A stretch of 64,000 nt of DNA from the NCBI RefSeq assembly GCF_000739815.1, contig NZ_BBJJ01000032.1, positions 1 through 64,000 of the forward strand. Reading direction: 5' to 3'. The notes beneath the pieces were generated by a model that made no database searches, had not been told where the DNA came from, and saw nothing but the letters and a program-made list of their open reading frames with translations. Below, in pieces: positions 15,329 to 24,146 of this stretch. Source of the DNA: Paraburkholderia mimosarum LMG 23256 = NBRC 106338. Lineage in GTDB: Bacteria; Pseudomonadota; Gammaproteobacteria; Burkholderiales; Burkholderiaceae. Both the position numbers and the translations under genes were made by a program. Within the stretch, counting starts at the first letter, position 1. Every line of letters starts with the position of its first letter.

Positions 15329-18193
15329 ATGTCGGAAACGATGAAGCAATTCCAGCTGAACTCCTATTTGTTCGGCGGCAATGCTCCGTATGTCGAAGAG
15401 CTATACGAAGCATATCTTGACAACCCTGCGTCCGTTCCGGACACCTGGCGCGAATACTTCGACGCACTGCAAAACGTGCCGTCGTCGAGTGGCACTGCCG
15501 ACAACGACATCGCCCACGGGCCGATCGTCGAGTCCTTCGCTCAACGCGCGAAGGCCAACGCATTCGTTGCACGCGGCGGCGGCGAAGATCTCGCCACGGC
15601 GCGCAAGCAGGTCTACGTTCAGTCCTTGATCGGCGCGTATCGATTCCTCGGCTCGCAATGGGCCAACCTCGATCCGCTCAAGCGTCGCGAACGTCCGAAT
15701 ATTCCCGAGCTCGAGCCCGCGTTCTACGACTTCACCGAAGCCGACATGGACGAGACGTTCAGCGCCACGAACCTGTATTTCGGGTTCGAGCGCGCGTCGT
15801 TGCGCGAGATCGTCAAGGCGCTGCGCGACACGTACTGCGGTACGATCGGCGCGGAATACATGTACATCAGCGATCCTGAACAGAAGCGCTGGTGGAAGGA
15901 GCGCCTCGAGTCGATCCGCTCGACGCCGAACTTCTCGAACGAGAAGAAGAAGCACATCCTGCAGCGCCTGACGGCCGCCGAAGGCCTCGAGCGCTTCCTG
16001 CACACCAAGTACGTCGGCCAGAAGCGCTTCTCGCTCGAAGGCGGCGAGTCCTTCATCGCCGCGATGGACGAAACCGTCCGTCACGCAGGCGCGAAGGGCG
16101 TGCAGGAAATCGTCATCGGCATGGCTCACCGTGGCCGCCTGAACGTGCTGGTCAACACGCTCGGCAAGATGCCGGCCGACCTCTTCGCCGAATTCGAAGG
16201 CAAGCACGTCGACGACCTGCCGGCAGGCGACGTGAAGTACCACAAGGGCTTCTCGTCGGACGTCACGACCGAAGGCGGCCCGGTCCACCTGTCGCTCGCG
16301 TTCAACCCGTCGCACCTCGAAATCGTCAACCCGGTGGTCGAGGGTTCGGCGAAGGCCCGTATGGATCGCCGCGGCGACGAAAACGGCCTGCAGGTGCTGC
16401 CGGTGCAGATCCACGGCGACGCGGCCTTCGCGGGCCAGGGCGTCGTGATGGAAACGCTGAACCTCGCGCAAACGCGCGGTTACGGCACGCACGGCACGCT
16501 GCACATCGTCATCAACAACCAGATCGGCTTCACGACCTCGGACCCGCGCGACGCGCGTTCGACGCTCTACTGCACCGACGTGGTCAAGATGATCGAGGCG
16601 CCGGTGCTGCACGTGAACGGCGACGATCCGGAAGCGGTCGTGCTGGCGATCCAGCTCGCGGTCGAATTCCGCATGCAGTTCCACAAGGACGTGGTCGTCG
16701 ACATCGTCTGCTTCCGCAAGCTCGGCCACAACGAGCAGGACACGCCGGCTGTCACGCAGCCGCTCATGTACAAGAAGATCGCGCAGCACCCGGGCACCCG
16801 TGCGCTGTACGCCGAGAAGCTCGTGCAGCAGGGCGTCATCACGGCCGAAGACGGCGACAACTACGTCAAGGCCTACCGCGCCGCGATGGACGAAGGTCAC
16901 CACACGGTCGACCCCGTGCTCTCGAACTACAAGAGCAAGTACGCGGTGGACTGGGTGCCGTTCCTGAACCGCAAGTGGACCGACGCCGCCGATACCGCAG
17001 TGCCGCTCGCCGAGCTCAAGCGCCTCGCTGAACGCATCACCACGATTCCCGAGAACTTCAAGGTTCACCCGCTGGTCGAGCGCGTCATCAACGACCGCCG
17101 CGCGATGGGCAAGGGCGAAGCGAAGCTCGACTGGGGCATGGGCGAACACCTCGCGTTCGCGTCGCTGGTCGCTTCGGGCTACGCAGTGCGCCTCACGGGC
17201 CAGGACTCGGGCCGCGGCACGTTCACGCACCGCCACGCCGTTCTGCACGACCAGAACCGCGAACGCTGGAACGACGGCACCTACATCCCGCTGCAGAACA
17301 TCGGCGAGAACCAGGCGCAGTTCACGGTGATCGACTCGGTGCTCTCGGAAGAGGCGGTGCTGGGCTTCGAATACGGCTACTCGACCGCCGAGCCGAACAC
17401 GCTCGTCGCGTGGGAAGGCCAGTTCGGCGACTTCGTCAACGGTGCGCAGGTCGTGATCGACCAGTTCATCTCGTCGGGCGAAGTGAAGTGGGGCCGCGTG
17501 TCGGGTCTCACGATGCTGCTGCCGCACGGCTACGAAGGCCAGGGTCCGGAGCACTCGTCGGCGCGTATCGAGCGTTTCCTGCAACTGTGCGCCGAGCACA
17601 ACATGCAGGTCGTTCAGCCGACCACGCCGGCCCAGATCTTCCACGTGCTGCGCCGCCAGATGATCCGCCTGTTCCGCAAGCCGCTCATCATCTTCACGCC
17701 GAAGTCGCTGCTGCGTCACAAGGAAGCCGTGTCGGATCTGTCCGAACTCGCGAAGGGCACATTCCAGCCGGTCATCGGTGAAGTGGACGAAGCCATCGAC
17801 GCGAAGAAGGTCAAGCGCGTGGTGGCCTGCTCGGGCCGCGTGTACTTCGACCTCGTCGCGCATCGCCGCGAAGCGAAGGCGAACGACGTCGCGATCATCC
17901 GTATCGAACAGCTCTATCCGTTCGCGCACAAGCAGTTCGAAGCGGAACTGAAGAAGTACGACAACGCGACGGAAGTGGTCTGGGTGCAGGACGAGCCGCA
18001 GAATCAGGGCCCGTGGTTCTACATCGAGCACCATCTGCGCGAAGGCATGAAGGAAGGCCAGAAGCTCGCGTACAGCGGCCGTCCGGCTTCCGCCTCGCCG
18101 GCCGTCGGCTACTACGCGAAGCACTACGAGCAGCAGAAGGCGCTGATCGAAGGTGCGTTCGGCCGCCTGAAGGGCGCGCAGGTCGCGAAGTAA
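15329..18193 (+). CDS. odhA: 2-oxoglutarate dehydrogenase E1 component
   Basis: A 954-residue thiamine-diphosphate enzyme that decarboxylates 2-oxoglutarate and transfers succinyl to the lipoyl domain of E2 in the TCA cycle. The N-terminal segment (YVEELYEAYLDNPASVPDTW) is the E2-binding helix. Conserved blocks include GMAHRGRLNVLVN, the TPP region GDAAFAGQGVV, HNEQDTP, and HGYEGQGPEHSSAR near the C-terminus. Length is normal. It is the first gene of odhA-odhB-lpdA, 119 bases upstream of odhB. Confidence 0.97.
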   Translation: MSETMKQFQLNSYLFGGNAPYVEELYEAYLDNPASVPDTWREYFDALQNVPSSSGTADNDIAHGPIVESFAQRAKANAFVARGGGEDLATARKQVYVQSLIGAYRFLGSQWANLDPLKRRERPNIPELEPAFYDFTEADMDETFSATNLYFGFERASLREIVKALRDTYCGTIGAEYMYISDPEQKRWWKERLESIRSTPNFSNEKKKHILQRLTAAEGLERFLHTKYVGQKRFSLEGGESFIAAMDETVRHAGAKGVQEIVIGMAHRGRLNVLVNTLGKMPADLFAEFEGKHVDDLPAGDVKYHKGFSSDVTTEGGPVHLSLAFNPSHLEIVNPVVEGSAKARMDRRGDENGLQVLPVQIHGDAAFAGQGVVMETLNLAQTRGYGTHGTLHIVINNQIGFTTSDPRDARSTLYCTDVVKMIEAPVLHVNGDDPEAVVLAIQLAVEFRMQFHKDVVVDIVCFRKLGHNEQDTPAVTQPLMYKKIAQHPGTRALYAEKLVQQGVITAEDGDNYVKAYRAAMDEGHHTVDPVLSNYKSKYAVDWVPFLNRKWTDAADTAVPLAELKRLAERITTIPENFKVHPLVERVINDRRAMGKGEAKLDWGMGEHLAFASLVASGYAVRLTGQDSGRGTFTHRHAVLHDQNRERWNDGTYIPLQNIGENQAQFTVIDSVLSEEAVLGFEYGYSTAEPNTLVAWEGQFGDFVNGAQVVIDQFISSGEVKWGRVSGLTMLLPHGYEGQGPEHSSARIERFLQLCAEHNMQVVQPTTPAQIFHVLRRQMIRLFRKPLIIFTPKSLLRHKEAVSDLSELAKGTFQPVIGEVDEAIDAKKVKRVVACSGRVYFDLVAHRREAKANDVAIIRIEQLYPFAHKQFEAELKKYDNATEVVWVQDEPQNQGPWFYIEHHLREGMKEGQKLAYSGRPASASPAVGYYAKHYEQQKALIEGAFGRLKGAQVAK

Positions 18194-18312
18194 GCACAAA
18201 GAGCAAACCGAACCGGGAAAGTGTGTGAACAAACGCGCACTTTCCCGCGCTCACGTGCGCGACCCGGTTCGTCATACGGGGATGTCCCCGATAAAGTATT
18301 CAGGAAAATCAC
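18194..18312 (+). other. Structured odhA-odhB intercistronic region
   Basis: It holds a 9-bp perfect hairpin, GGGAAAGTG (18215-18223) / CACTTTCCC (18238-18246). The overlapping segment GAACCGGG (18210-18217) can instead pair with CCCGGTTC (18263-18270). No T-run follows. Two mutually exclusive pairings suggest mRNA processing or tuning of E1:E2 expression rather than termination. Confidence 0.55.
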
Positions 18313-19581
18313 ATGGCTATCGTAGAAGTCAAGGTCCCTCAGTTTTCGGAGTCGGTGTCGGAAGGCACGATGCTGCAGTGGAAGAAGAAGCCGGGCGAAG
18401 CTGTCGCCCAGGACGAAGTCGTCATCGAGATCGAAACCGATAAGGTCGTGCTCGAAGTGCCCGCGCCCGCAGCCGGCGTGCTGAGCGAGATCGTGGTCGG
18501 CGACGGCTCGACCGTCACGAGCGAGCAAGTGATCGCGAAGATCGACACGGAAGCCAAGGCTGGCGCTGCTGCTGCTCCCGCAGTTGCTGCCGCTCCGGCT
18601 GCCGCCGCGCCTGCAGCCGCTCCGGCCGCTGCAGCCGCCGCTACGGATTCGAGCAGCACCATTGCCTCGCCCGCAGCGAACAAGCTGATGGCCGAGAAGG
18701 GCCTGTCGGGTGCCGACGTCGCCGGCACGGGCCGTGACGGCCGCATCACGAAGCAGGACGTCCTCGGCGCTGGCGCACCGAAGGCCGCTCCGGCAGCAGC
18801 ACCGGCATCGAAGCCGGCTGCCGCCAAGCCGTCGCTGCCGCAAGTCAGCGCACCGGCATCGGCTGCGAACTGGCTCAACGACCGTCCGGAACAGCGCGTG
18901 CCGATGTCGCGTCTGCGTGCGCGTATCGCCGAGCGTCTGCTCGAGTCGCAGCAAACCAACGCCATCCTCACGACGTTCAACGAAGTGAACATGGCGCCGG
19001 TCATGGACCTGCGCAACAAGTACAAGGACAAGTTCGAGAAGGAACATGGCGTGAAGCTCGGCTTCATGTCGTTCTTCGTGAAGGCGGCCGTGCATGCGCT
19101 GAAGAAGTTCCCGCTCGTGAACGCGTCGATCGACGGCAACGACATCGTCTACCACGGCTACTTCGACATCGGTATCGCGGTCGGTTCGCCGCGCGGTCTG
19201 GTGGTGCCCATCCTGCGCAATGCAGACCAGATGAGCCTCGCCGACATCGAGAAGAAGATCGCCGAATTCGGCCAGAAGGCCAAGGACGGCAAACTCTCGA
19301 TCGAGGAAATGACGGGCGGTACGTTCTCGATCTCGAACGGCGGCGTGTTCGGCTCGATGCTCTCGACCCCGATCATCAACCCGCCGCAGTCGGCGATCCT
19401 CGGCGTGCACGCCACGAAGGAGCGTGCGGTTGTGGAGAACGGCCAGATCGTGATCCGTCCGATGAACTACCTCGCGATGTCGTACGACCACCGCATCATC
19501 GACGGCCGCGAAGCCGTGCTGTCGCTCGTCGCGATGAAGGACGCGCTGGAAGATCCGGCTCGCCTGCTGCTCGACCTGTAA
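18313..19581 (+). CDS. odhB: 2-oxoglutarate dehydrogenase E2, dihydrolipoyl succinyltransferase
   Basis: A 422-residue E2 core enzyme. The single lipoyl domain (about 1-77) carries the lipoylated lysine in ETDKVVLEV at K44. An Ala/Pro-rich linker follows, then the E3/E1-binding domain (about 118-155, with the ASPAANKLMAEKGL segment), a second Ala/Pro linker and the catalytic domain. The active-site His-Asp pair is in SYDHRIIDGREAV near the C-terminus. It lies between odhA and lpdA in the same operon. Confidence 0.97.
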   Translation: MAIVEVKVPQFSESVSEGTMLQWKKKPGEAVAQDEVVIEIETDKVVLEVPAPAAGVLSEIVVGDGSTVTSEQVIAKIDTEAKAGAAAAPAVAAAPAAAAPAAAPAAAAAATDSSSTIASPAANKLMAEKGLSGADVAGTGRDGRITKQDVLGAGAPKAAPAAAPASKPAAAKPSLPQVSAPASAANWLNDRPEQRVPMSRLRARIAERLLESQQTNAILTTFNEVNMAPVMDLRNKYKDKFEKEHGVKLGFMSFFVKAAVHALKKFPLVNASIDGNDIVYHGYFDIGIAVGSPRGLVVPILRNADQMSLADIEKKIAEFGQKAKDGKLSIEEMTGGTFSISNGGVFGSMLSTPIINPPQSAILGVHATKERAVVENGQIVIRPMNYLAMSYDHRIIDGREAVLSLVAMKDALEDPARLLLDL

Positions 19582-19590
19582 GCGCTGTTC

Positions 19591-19626
19591 GTCTCGCAGT
19601 TAGTCTCGCAGTTAGTCTCGCAGTTA
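19591..19626 (+). repeat. Three perfect 12-bp tandem repeats between odhB and lpdA
   Basis: GTCTCGCAGTTA is repeated at 19591-19602, 19603-19614 and 19615-19626, starting about ten bases after the odhB stop. Noncoding; the unit does not form a hairpin. Probably slipped-strand expansion. Confidence 0.9.
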
Positions 19627-19715
19627 GTCCAGTACCAGTCCCACACTGAGCGCTGCGCGCGCGGATTCCGGAAACCGGGGTCCGCGCGCCGCGCTCACGT
19701 ATCGAAAGGATGACC

Positions 19716-21146
19716 ATGTCCAAAGAATTTGACGTCGTCGTGATCGGCGCCGGCCCCGGCGGCTATATCGCGGCGATCCGCGCCGCGCAGCTCGGCAAGT
19801 CGGTTGCCTGTATCGAAAAATGGAAGAACCCGGCCGGCGCGCTGAAGCTCGGCGGCACCTGCCTGAACGTCGGCTGCATTCCGTCGAAGGCGCTGCTCGC
19901 CTCGTCGGAAGAGTTCGAGAACGCCCAGCACCACCTCGCCGACCACGGCATCAGCGTGGGTGACGTCAAGATCGACGTCGCGAAGATGATCGCCCGCAAG
20001 GAAGGCATCGTCGAGAAGATGACGAAGGGCATCGAGTTCCTGTTCCGCAAGAACAAGATCACCTGGCTCAAGGGCCATGGCAAGTTCACGGGCAAGACCG
20101 ACGCCGGCGTGCAGATCGAAGTGAGCGGCGAAGGTGAAACTGAAGTCGTCACGGCGAAGAACGTCATCATCGCGACGGGCTCGAAGGCGCGTCACCTGCC
20201 TGGCATTCCGGTCGACAACAAGATCATCTCCGACAACGAAGGCGCGCTCACGTTCGACTCGGTGCCGAAGAAGCTGGCCGTGATCGGCGCAGGCGTGATC
20301 GGTCTGGAGCTCGGCTCGGTATGGCGCCGCCTCGGCGCCGACGTCACGATCCTCGAAGCGCTGCCGGAATTCCTCGGCGCGACTGACCAGGCGCTCGCGA
20401 AGGAAGCAGCCAAGCTCTTCAAGAAGCAGGGTCTCGACATTCACGTCGGCGTGAAGGTCGGTGAAGTGAAGGCGACGGAGAAGAACGTCACGATCAACTA
20501 CACCGACAAGGACGGCAACGCGCAAGTGCTCGAAGCCGACCGCCTGATCGTGTCGGTCGGCCGCGTGCCGAACACCGACAACCTCGGTCTCGAAGCGATC
20601 GGCCTGAAGGCCAACGAGCGCGGCTTCATCGACGTCGACGATCACTGCGCGACGAGCGTGCCGAACGTCTACGCGATCGGCGACGTGGTGCGCGGCCCGA
20701 TGCTCGCGCACAAGGCCGAGGACGAAGGCGTGCTGGTGGCCGAGATCATCGACGGCCAGAAGCCGCACATCGACTACAACTGCATTCCGTGGGTGATCTA
20801 CACCGAGCCGGAAATCGCATGGGTCGGCAAGACGGAGCAGCAGCTCAAGGCCGAAGGCCGCGACATCAAGACGGGCCAGTTCCCGTTCATGGCGAACGGC
20901 CGCGCGCTCGGCATCAACAAGGCCGACGGCTTCGTGAAGATGATCGCCGACGCGAAGACCGACGAGCTGCTCGGCGTGCACATCATCTCGGCGAACGCAT
21001 CGGACCTGGTCGCGGAAGCCGTGGTGGCGATGGAGTTCAAGGCGGCCGCCGAAGACATCGGCCGCATCTGCCATCCGCACCCGTCGCTGTCCGAAGTCAT
21101 GCGCGAAGCGGCGCTCGCCACCGACAAGCGCGCGCTCAACATGTAA
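19716..21146 (+). CDS. lpdA: Dihydrolipoyl dehydrogenase (E3)
   Basis: A 476-residue FAD disulfide oxidoreductase that reoxidises the lipoyl groups of E2 using NAD+. The FAD-binding GAGPGGYIAA is at about 11-20 and the redox cysteines are C49 and C54 in GGTCLNVGCIPSK. The NAD-binding GAGVIGLELGSVW and the C-terminal catalytic HPHPSLSE are present. The start at 19716 (MSKEFD) is preferred over 19710 because GAAAGGA at 19704-19710 then lies at correct spacing. A terminator follows the gene. Confidence 0.96.
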   Translation: MSKEFDVVVIGAGPGGYIAAIRAAQLGKSVACIEKWKNPAGALKLGGTCLNVGCIPSKALLASSEEFENAQHHLADHGISVGDVKIDVAKMIARKEGIVEKMTKGIEFLFRKNKITWLKGHGKFTGKTDAGVQIEVSGEGETEVVTAKNVIIATGSKARHLPGIPVDNKIISDNEGALTFDSVPKKLAVIGAGVIGLELGSVWRRLGADVTILEALPEFLGATDQALAKEAAKLFKKQGLDIHVGVKVGEVKATEKNVTINYTDKDGNAQVLEADRLIVSVGRVPNTDNLGLEAIGLKANERGFIDVDDHCATSVPNVYAIGDVVRGPMLAHKAEDEGVLVAEIIDGQKPHIDYNCIPWVIYTEPEIAWVGKTEQQLKAEGRDIKTGQFPFMANGRALGINKADGFVKMIADAKTDELLGVHIISANASDLVAEAVVAMEFKAAAEDIGRICHPHPSLSEVMREAALATDKRALNM

Positions 21147-21218
21147 TGCGCAAGGGCGGGGCGGCCGGCCTTTCGAAGAGATGGCGCCCCGCTTCGCAGT
21201 ACCTCGCATCACGTACAG

Positions 21219-21250
21219 AGGCGGGTGGGCATTTGCCCTCCCGCCTTTCC
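21219..21250 (+). terminator. Terminator of the odh operon
   Basis: A 12-bp stem with one mismatch, AGGCGGGTGGGC (21219-21230) / GCCCTCCCGCCT (21235-21246), loop ATTT, then TTCC. It ends only about 20 bases before the zapE start, so zapE may depend partly on read-through. Confidence 0.7.
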
Positions 21251-21268
21251 TCGTTTGTGGTCCACAAA

Positions 21269-22366
21269 ATGAACGTCACCGAATACTACGAAAACGAACT
21301 GCAGAAACGGGGATACAAGCCCGATACGGCGCAGCGCGCCGCGATCGACCGGCTGCAGCGGTGCTACGACGAGTGGGCCGAATACAAGTCGCGACGCTCC
21401 AACGCGTTCAAGAAGTTTTTGATCCACCCGGACCTGCCGCGCGGCGTCTACATGTGGGGCGGGGTGGGGCGCGGCAAGAGCTTCCTGATGGACAGCTTCT
21501 ATGCGGTCGTGCCGCTGCAGCGCAAGACGCGCCTGCACTTTCACGAATTCATGCGCGAAGTGCATCGCGAGCTCGAAGAACTCAAGGGCACGGCCGATCC
21601 GCTCGACGAACTCGCGCGCCGCATTGCGAAGCGCTATCGCCTGATCTGCTTCGACGAATTCCACGTCTCGGACATTGCCGACGCGATGATCCTCTATCGC
21701 CTGCTCGACGGGCTCTTCAAAAACGGCGTGCAGTTCGTGATGACGTCCAACTACGATCCCGACCTGCTCTATCCGGACGGCCTGCATCGCGACCGCATGC
21801 TGCCCGCCATCGAGCTCATCAAGAGCAAGCTCGACGTGCTGAACGTGGATGCGGGCATCGACTACCGGCAGCGCACGCTTGCGCAGGTCGAGGTCTATCA
21901 CACGCCGCTGGGCGCCGCCGCCGACAAGGCATTGCGCCACTCGTTCGCGCAGCTCGCCGCAGTGCCCGACGAGAGCCCGATCCTGCACATCGAAAAGCGT
22001 GAGCTGAAGGCCTTGCGCAAGGCGGACGGCGTCGTGTGGTTCGACTTCGCGACGCTGTGCGGCGGCCCGCGCTCGCAGAACGACTATCTGGAACTCGCGA
22101 GCCGCTTCCACGCCGTCATCCTCTCCAGCGTGCCGCAGATGACGCCGCGCATGCAGTCCGAGGCGCGCCGTTTCACCTGGCTCATCGACGTGTTCTATGA
22201 CCACAAGGTGAAGCTTTTGATGTCGGCTGCCGTGCCGCCGGAGGAGCTCTACGTGGAAGGCCCGATGGCCAACGAGTTCACGCGCACGGTTTCGCGCATC
22301 GTCGAAATGCAGTCGAAGGAATATCTCGAAACGCCGCGCCGCGTTGTCGATACGGCACTGACCTGA
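21269..22366 (+). CDS. zapE: Cell division ATPase ZapE (AFG1-like)
   Basis: A 365-residue AAA-type P-loop ATPase. The ZapE/AFG1 family is linked to Z-ring stability, quinone metabolism and protein quality control. Walker A GGVGRGKS lies at residues 64-71, and Walker B is in LICFDEFHVSDIAD at about residue 125-138. MTSNYDP is the sensor region. The start at ATG 21269 (MNVTEYYENEL) is the family N-terminus; the frame is open far upstream without family similarity. The gene commonly follows lpdA in Burkholderia. Confidence 0.93.
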   Translation: MNVTEYYENELQKRGYKPDTAQRAAIDRLQRCYDEWAEYKSRRSNAFKKFLIHPDLPRGVYMWGGVGRGKSFLMDSFYAVVPLQRKTRLHFHEFMREVHRELEELKGTADPLDELARRIAKRYRLICFDEFHVSDIADAMILYRLLDGLFKNGVQFVMTSNYDPDLLYPDGLHRDRMLPAIELIKSKLDVLNVDAGIDYRQRTLAQVEVYHTPLGAAADKALRHSFAQLAAVPDESPILHIEKRELKALRKADGVVWFDFATLCGGPRSQNDYLELASRFHAVILSSVPQMTPRMQSEARRFTWLIDVFYDHKVKLLMSAAVPPEELYVEGPMANEFTRTVSRIVEMQSKEYLETPRRVVDTALT

Positions 22367-22530
22367 CGATGCGGCGCTGAACGCCTTGTGAGGGCAGGGC
22401 GCATCCAGCACGGAGCGTCTCTCGCCAAATCGCGTCGCGGCGGCTTTTTCAAGATTCGGAGTCGTCTGATATGGGCGGCCGGAGCGAGTGGATATCGTTT
22501 GTCAGCACGGTTTCTGACAAAGGACTCTCC

Positions 22531-22995
22531 ATGACTCCGCACCGCGATATCACCGACGAAGAATGGCAGCGCGTGATGCTGCTCCTGCCCGAACTGCGCC
22601 CCCGTTCCGAACTACGCGGCCGGCCGCTCACCAATACGCGGTCGGTGCTCAATGGCGTGCTGTGGGTCATGTATAGCGGCGCAAACTGGTCGGCCATGCC
22701 GCGCCGCTACCCCTCGTATCAAACCTGCCACCGGCGCTTCAAGACCTGGCACGACGAAGGCGTGCTCGAGCGCGTGATGGCCGAGCTGTTCGGCGAGAAA
22801 GGGGTGAGGTTGTGCGACACCATCGAAACGCGCATGCGCAGGCACGCGAGCCGCGCCGACAAGGCTGCGCGCAGGCAGGAAGCCACGCGCAACACGCCGC
22901 GCAATTCTCCGTTCGTACCGGCGGCACCTGCAGCACCTGCAGCCGCACCGTCGCACTCGTTCAACTATCGCTCTGCGTATCGCCACACGGCGTAA
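22531..22995 (+). CDS. IS5-type transposase N-terminal domain protein (DUF4096-like), probably domesticated or a relic
   Basis: A 154-residue protein starting at ATG 22531 (MTPHRDITDEEWQRV). Residues about 6-90 match the helical N-terminal domain of IS5/IS4-family transposases (EEWQRVMLLLPE, GRPLTNTRSVLNGVLWV, GANWSAMPRRYPSYQT, RRFKTWHDEGVLE). The DDE catalytic core is absent. The C-terminus instead is a basic stretch followed by an Ala/Pro-rich tail unlike transposases. No terminal inverted repeats, target duplications or rest of a transposase are visible nearby. The frame is intact, so it may be a retained DNA-binding protein rather than debris. Function unknown. Confidence 0.75.
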   Translation: MTPHRDITDEEWQRVMLLLPELRPRSELRGRPLTNTRSVLNGVLWVMYSGANWSAMPRRYPSYQTCHRRFKTWHDEGVLERVMAELFGEKGVRLCDTIETRMRRHASRADKAARRQEATRNTPRNSPFVPAAPAAPAAAPSHSFNYRSAYRHTA

Positions 22996-23210
22996 CGCAA
23001 GTGGTGCACGGCGCAAACGCGCCCGGAGGGACGCGTGGTCTTCCCGCGTAGGCGTTCGCGTGCTTGTCTGCGTGGTCCTCTGCGTCCTTGTCCACTAGTT
23101 CATTCGCATACCTCCGAAGCCCCGGCCGAAGCGGCTCACATGCCCGCTCCGGCCGGTTCGTCTCCCTCGTGGCACAGCGCAGCCTGCGCACGGGGTGCGT
23201 AGCCTCTATC

Positions 23211-23675
23211 TCACTGCTGGCGTACCCAGGTTTGCGAACGGCCCAGTAGTGCAATGCCCAGATAGCCGCGCACGACGAGCTTCTGGCCGCCGTCTTCGGT
23301 GTGCATCTTGCAGCGGTACACCTTGCCGTTTTCCGGATCGAGGATGTGGCCGCCATCCCAGCCGTCGTTGGTTTTCTTCATGCTGTCGATGATCGTCATG
23401 CCGAGGATCGGCTGATCCTTGCGCGAATCGGTGCAAGCCGTGCAGCGCCGGTCGGGTTGATCCTTGCCGCTGAGCCCCTTGATGACCTTGCCGCTCAGGT
23501 CACCGTTCGCGTCCGCGCTGATCTGCACGAGCGCCTTCGGCTGGCCAGTCTGGTCGTCGATGGTTTGCCATACGCCAACGGGCGTATCGGTCTGCGCATG
23601 CGCGGCGAGGGCCCCGCACAGCAGGACGCTCGCGAGCGCGACAGGGCGTGCGACGCGCCTCATGAATCGGTTCAT
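23211..23675 (-). CDS. Secreted DUF2147-domain protein
   Basis: A 154-residue protein with a clear signal peptide (about 1-28, ending in AAHAQ). The mature part matches the small beta-barrel-like DUF2147 family: PVGVWQTIDDQTGQPKA near the start, RCTACTDSRKDQPILGM in the middle with a close Cys pair, and a final hydrophobic YLGIALLGRSQTW. ATG 23675 is preferred because GGAGGAAG precedes it by four bases. Periplasmic; function unknown. Confidence 0.85.
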   Translation of the reverse strand: MNRFMRRVARPVALASVLLCGALAAHAQTDTPVGVWQTIDDQTGQPKALVQISADANGDLSGKVIKGLSGKDQPDRRCTACTDSRKDQPILGMTIIDSMKKTNDGWDGGHILDPENGKVYRCKMHTEDGGQKLVVRGYLGIALLGRSQTWVRQQ

Positions 23676-24146
23676 GTCTTCCTCCACTGATGTTGTTTGT
23701 GACGCCGATGCTATCCGCGCGGCGCTGGGCCCCGCACGGTCAGGCGAGGATACTGGAAAGCCCCCTGCGCGTTTGAGAGAAGGCACTCTAGTTTCACCGC
23801 GCAGGGTGCGAACATCGACACCTGCACCGCGAATGCGGAATCCGGATGCAATAGGGAGCGAGACGGTCGAAAGTCAGCGTCCTGGCTCGCTTTGGCGGGT
23901 CGCATGCCCGCGCATGGGATCATGGCCGCCCACAAAGGCCATATCGCCGAGGGCGGCCGCACCCGTGCGCACTGGATCAAAACGGCTGGCGATGCAAGGG
24001 CACCGGGCAAATCCTGGGAATTTTTCACGACGTTTTGTGGGAAAACATACGTAATCGGCAAATTTTTTGTGAGCGGCCCGGAAATCGTGAAAGTGAGTAA
24101 TAATTGTGCCGATTTGTAAAAATTAGAACTGTTCAGCAGGTACTAC
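23676..24146. other. Divergent intergenic region between DUF2147 and DUF2968 genes
   Basis: 471 bases with no supported gene. The right third (about 24020-24125) is distinctly AT-richer than its surroundings and should carry the promoter of the DUF2968 gene. A TAATAAT is present at 24098-24104, but I find no well-spaced -35. Nothing else recognised. Confidence 0.5.

Noticed and set aside
15401..18232. 943-codon minus-strand open frame opposite odhA
   Set aside because: odhA is certain from conserved motifs; the antisense frame has no recognisable domain or ribosome-binding site.
19591..19626. CRISPR-like array
   Set aside because: The 12-bp units are directly adjacent with no spacers and no cas genes are present.
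22531..22995. Active insertion sequence
   Set aside because: No catalytic domain, terminal inverted repeats or target-site duplication could be found around it.
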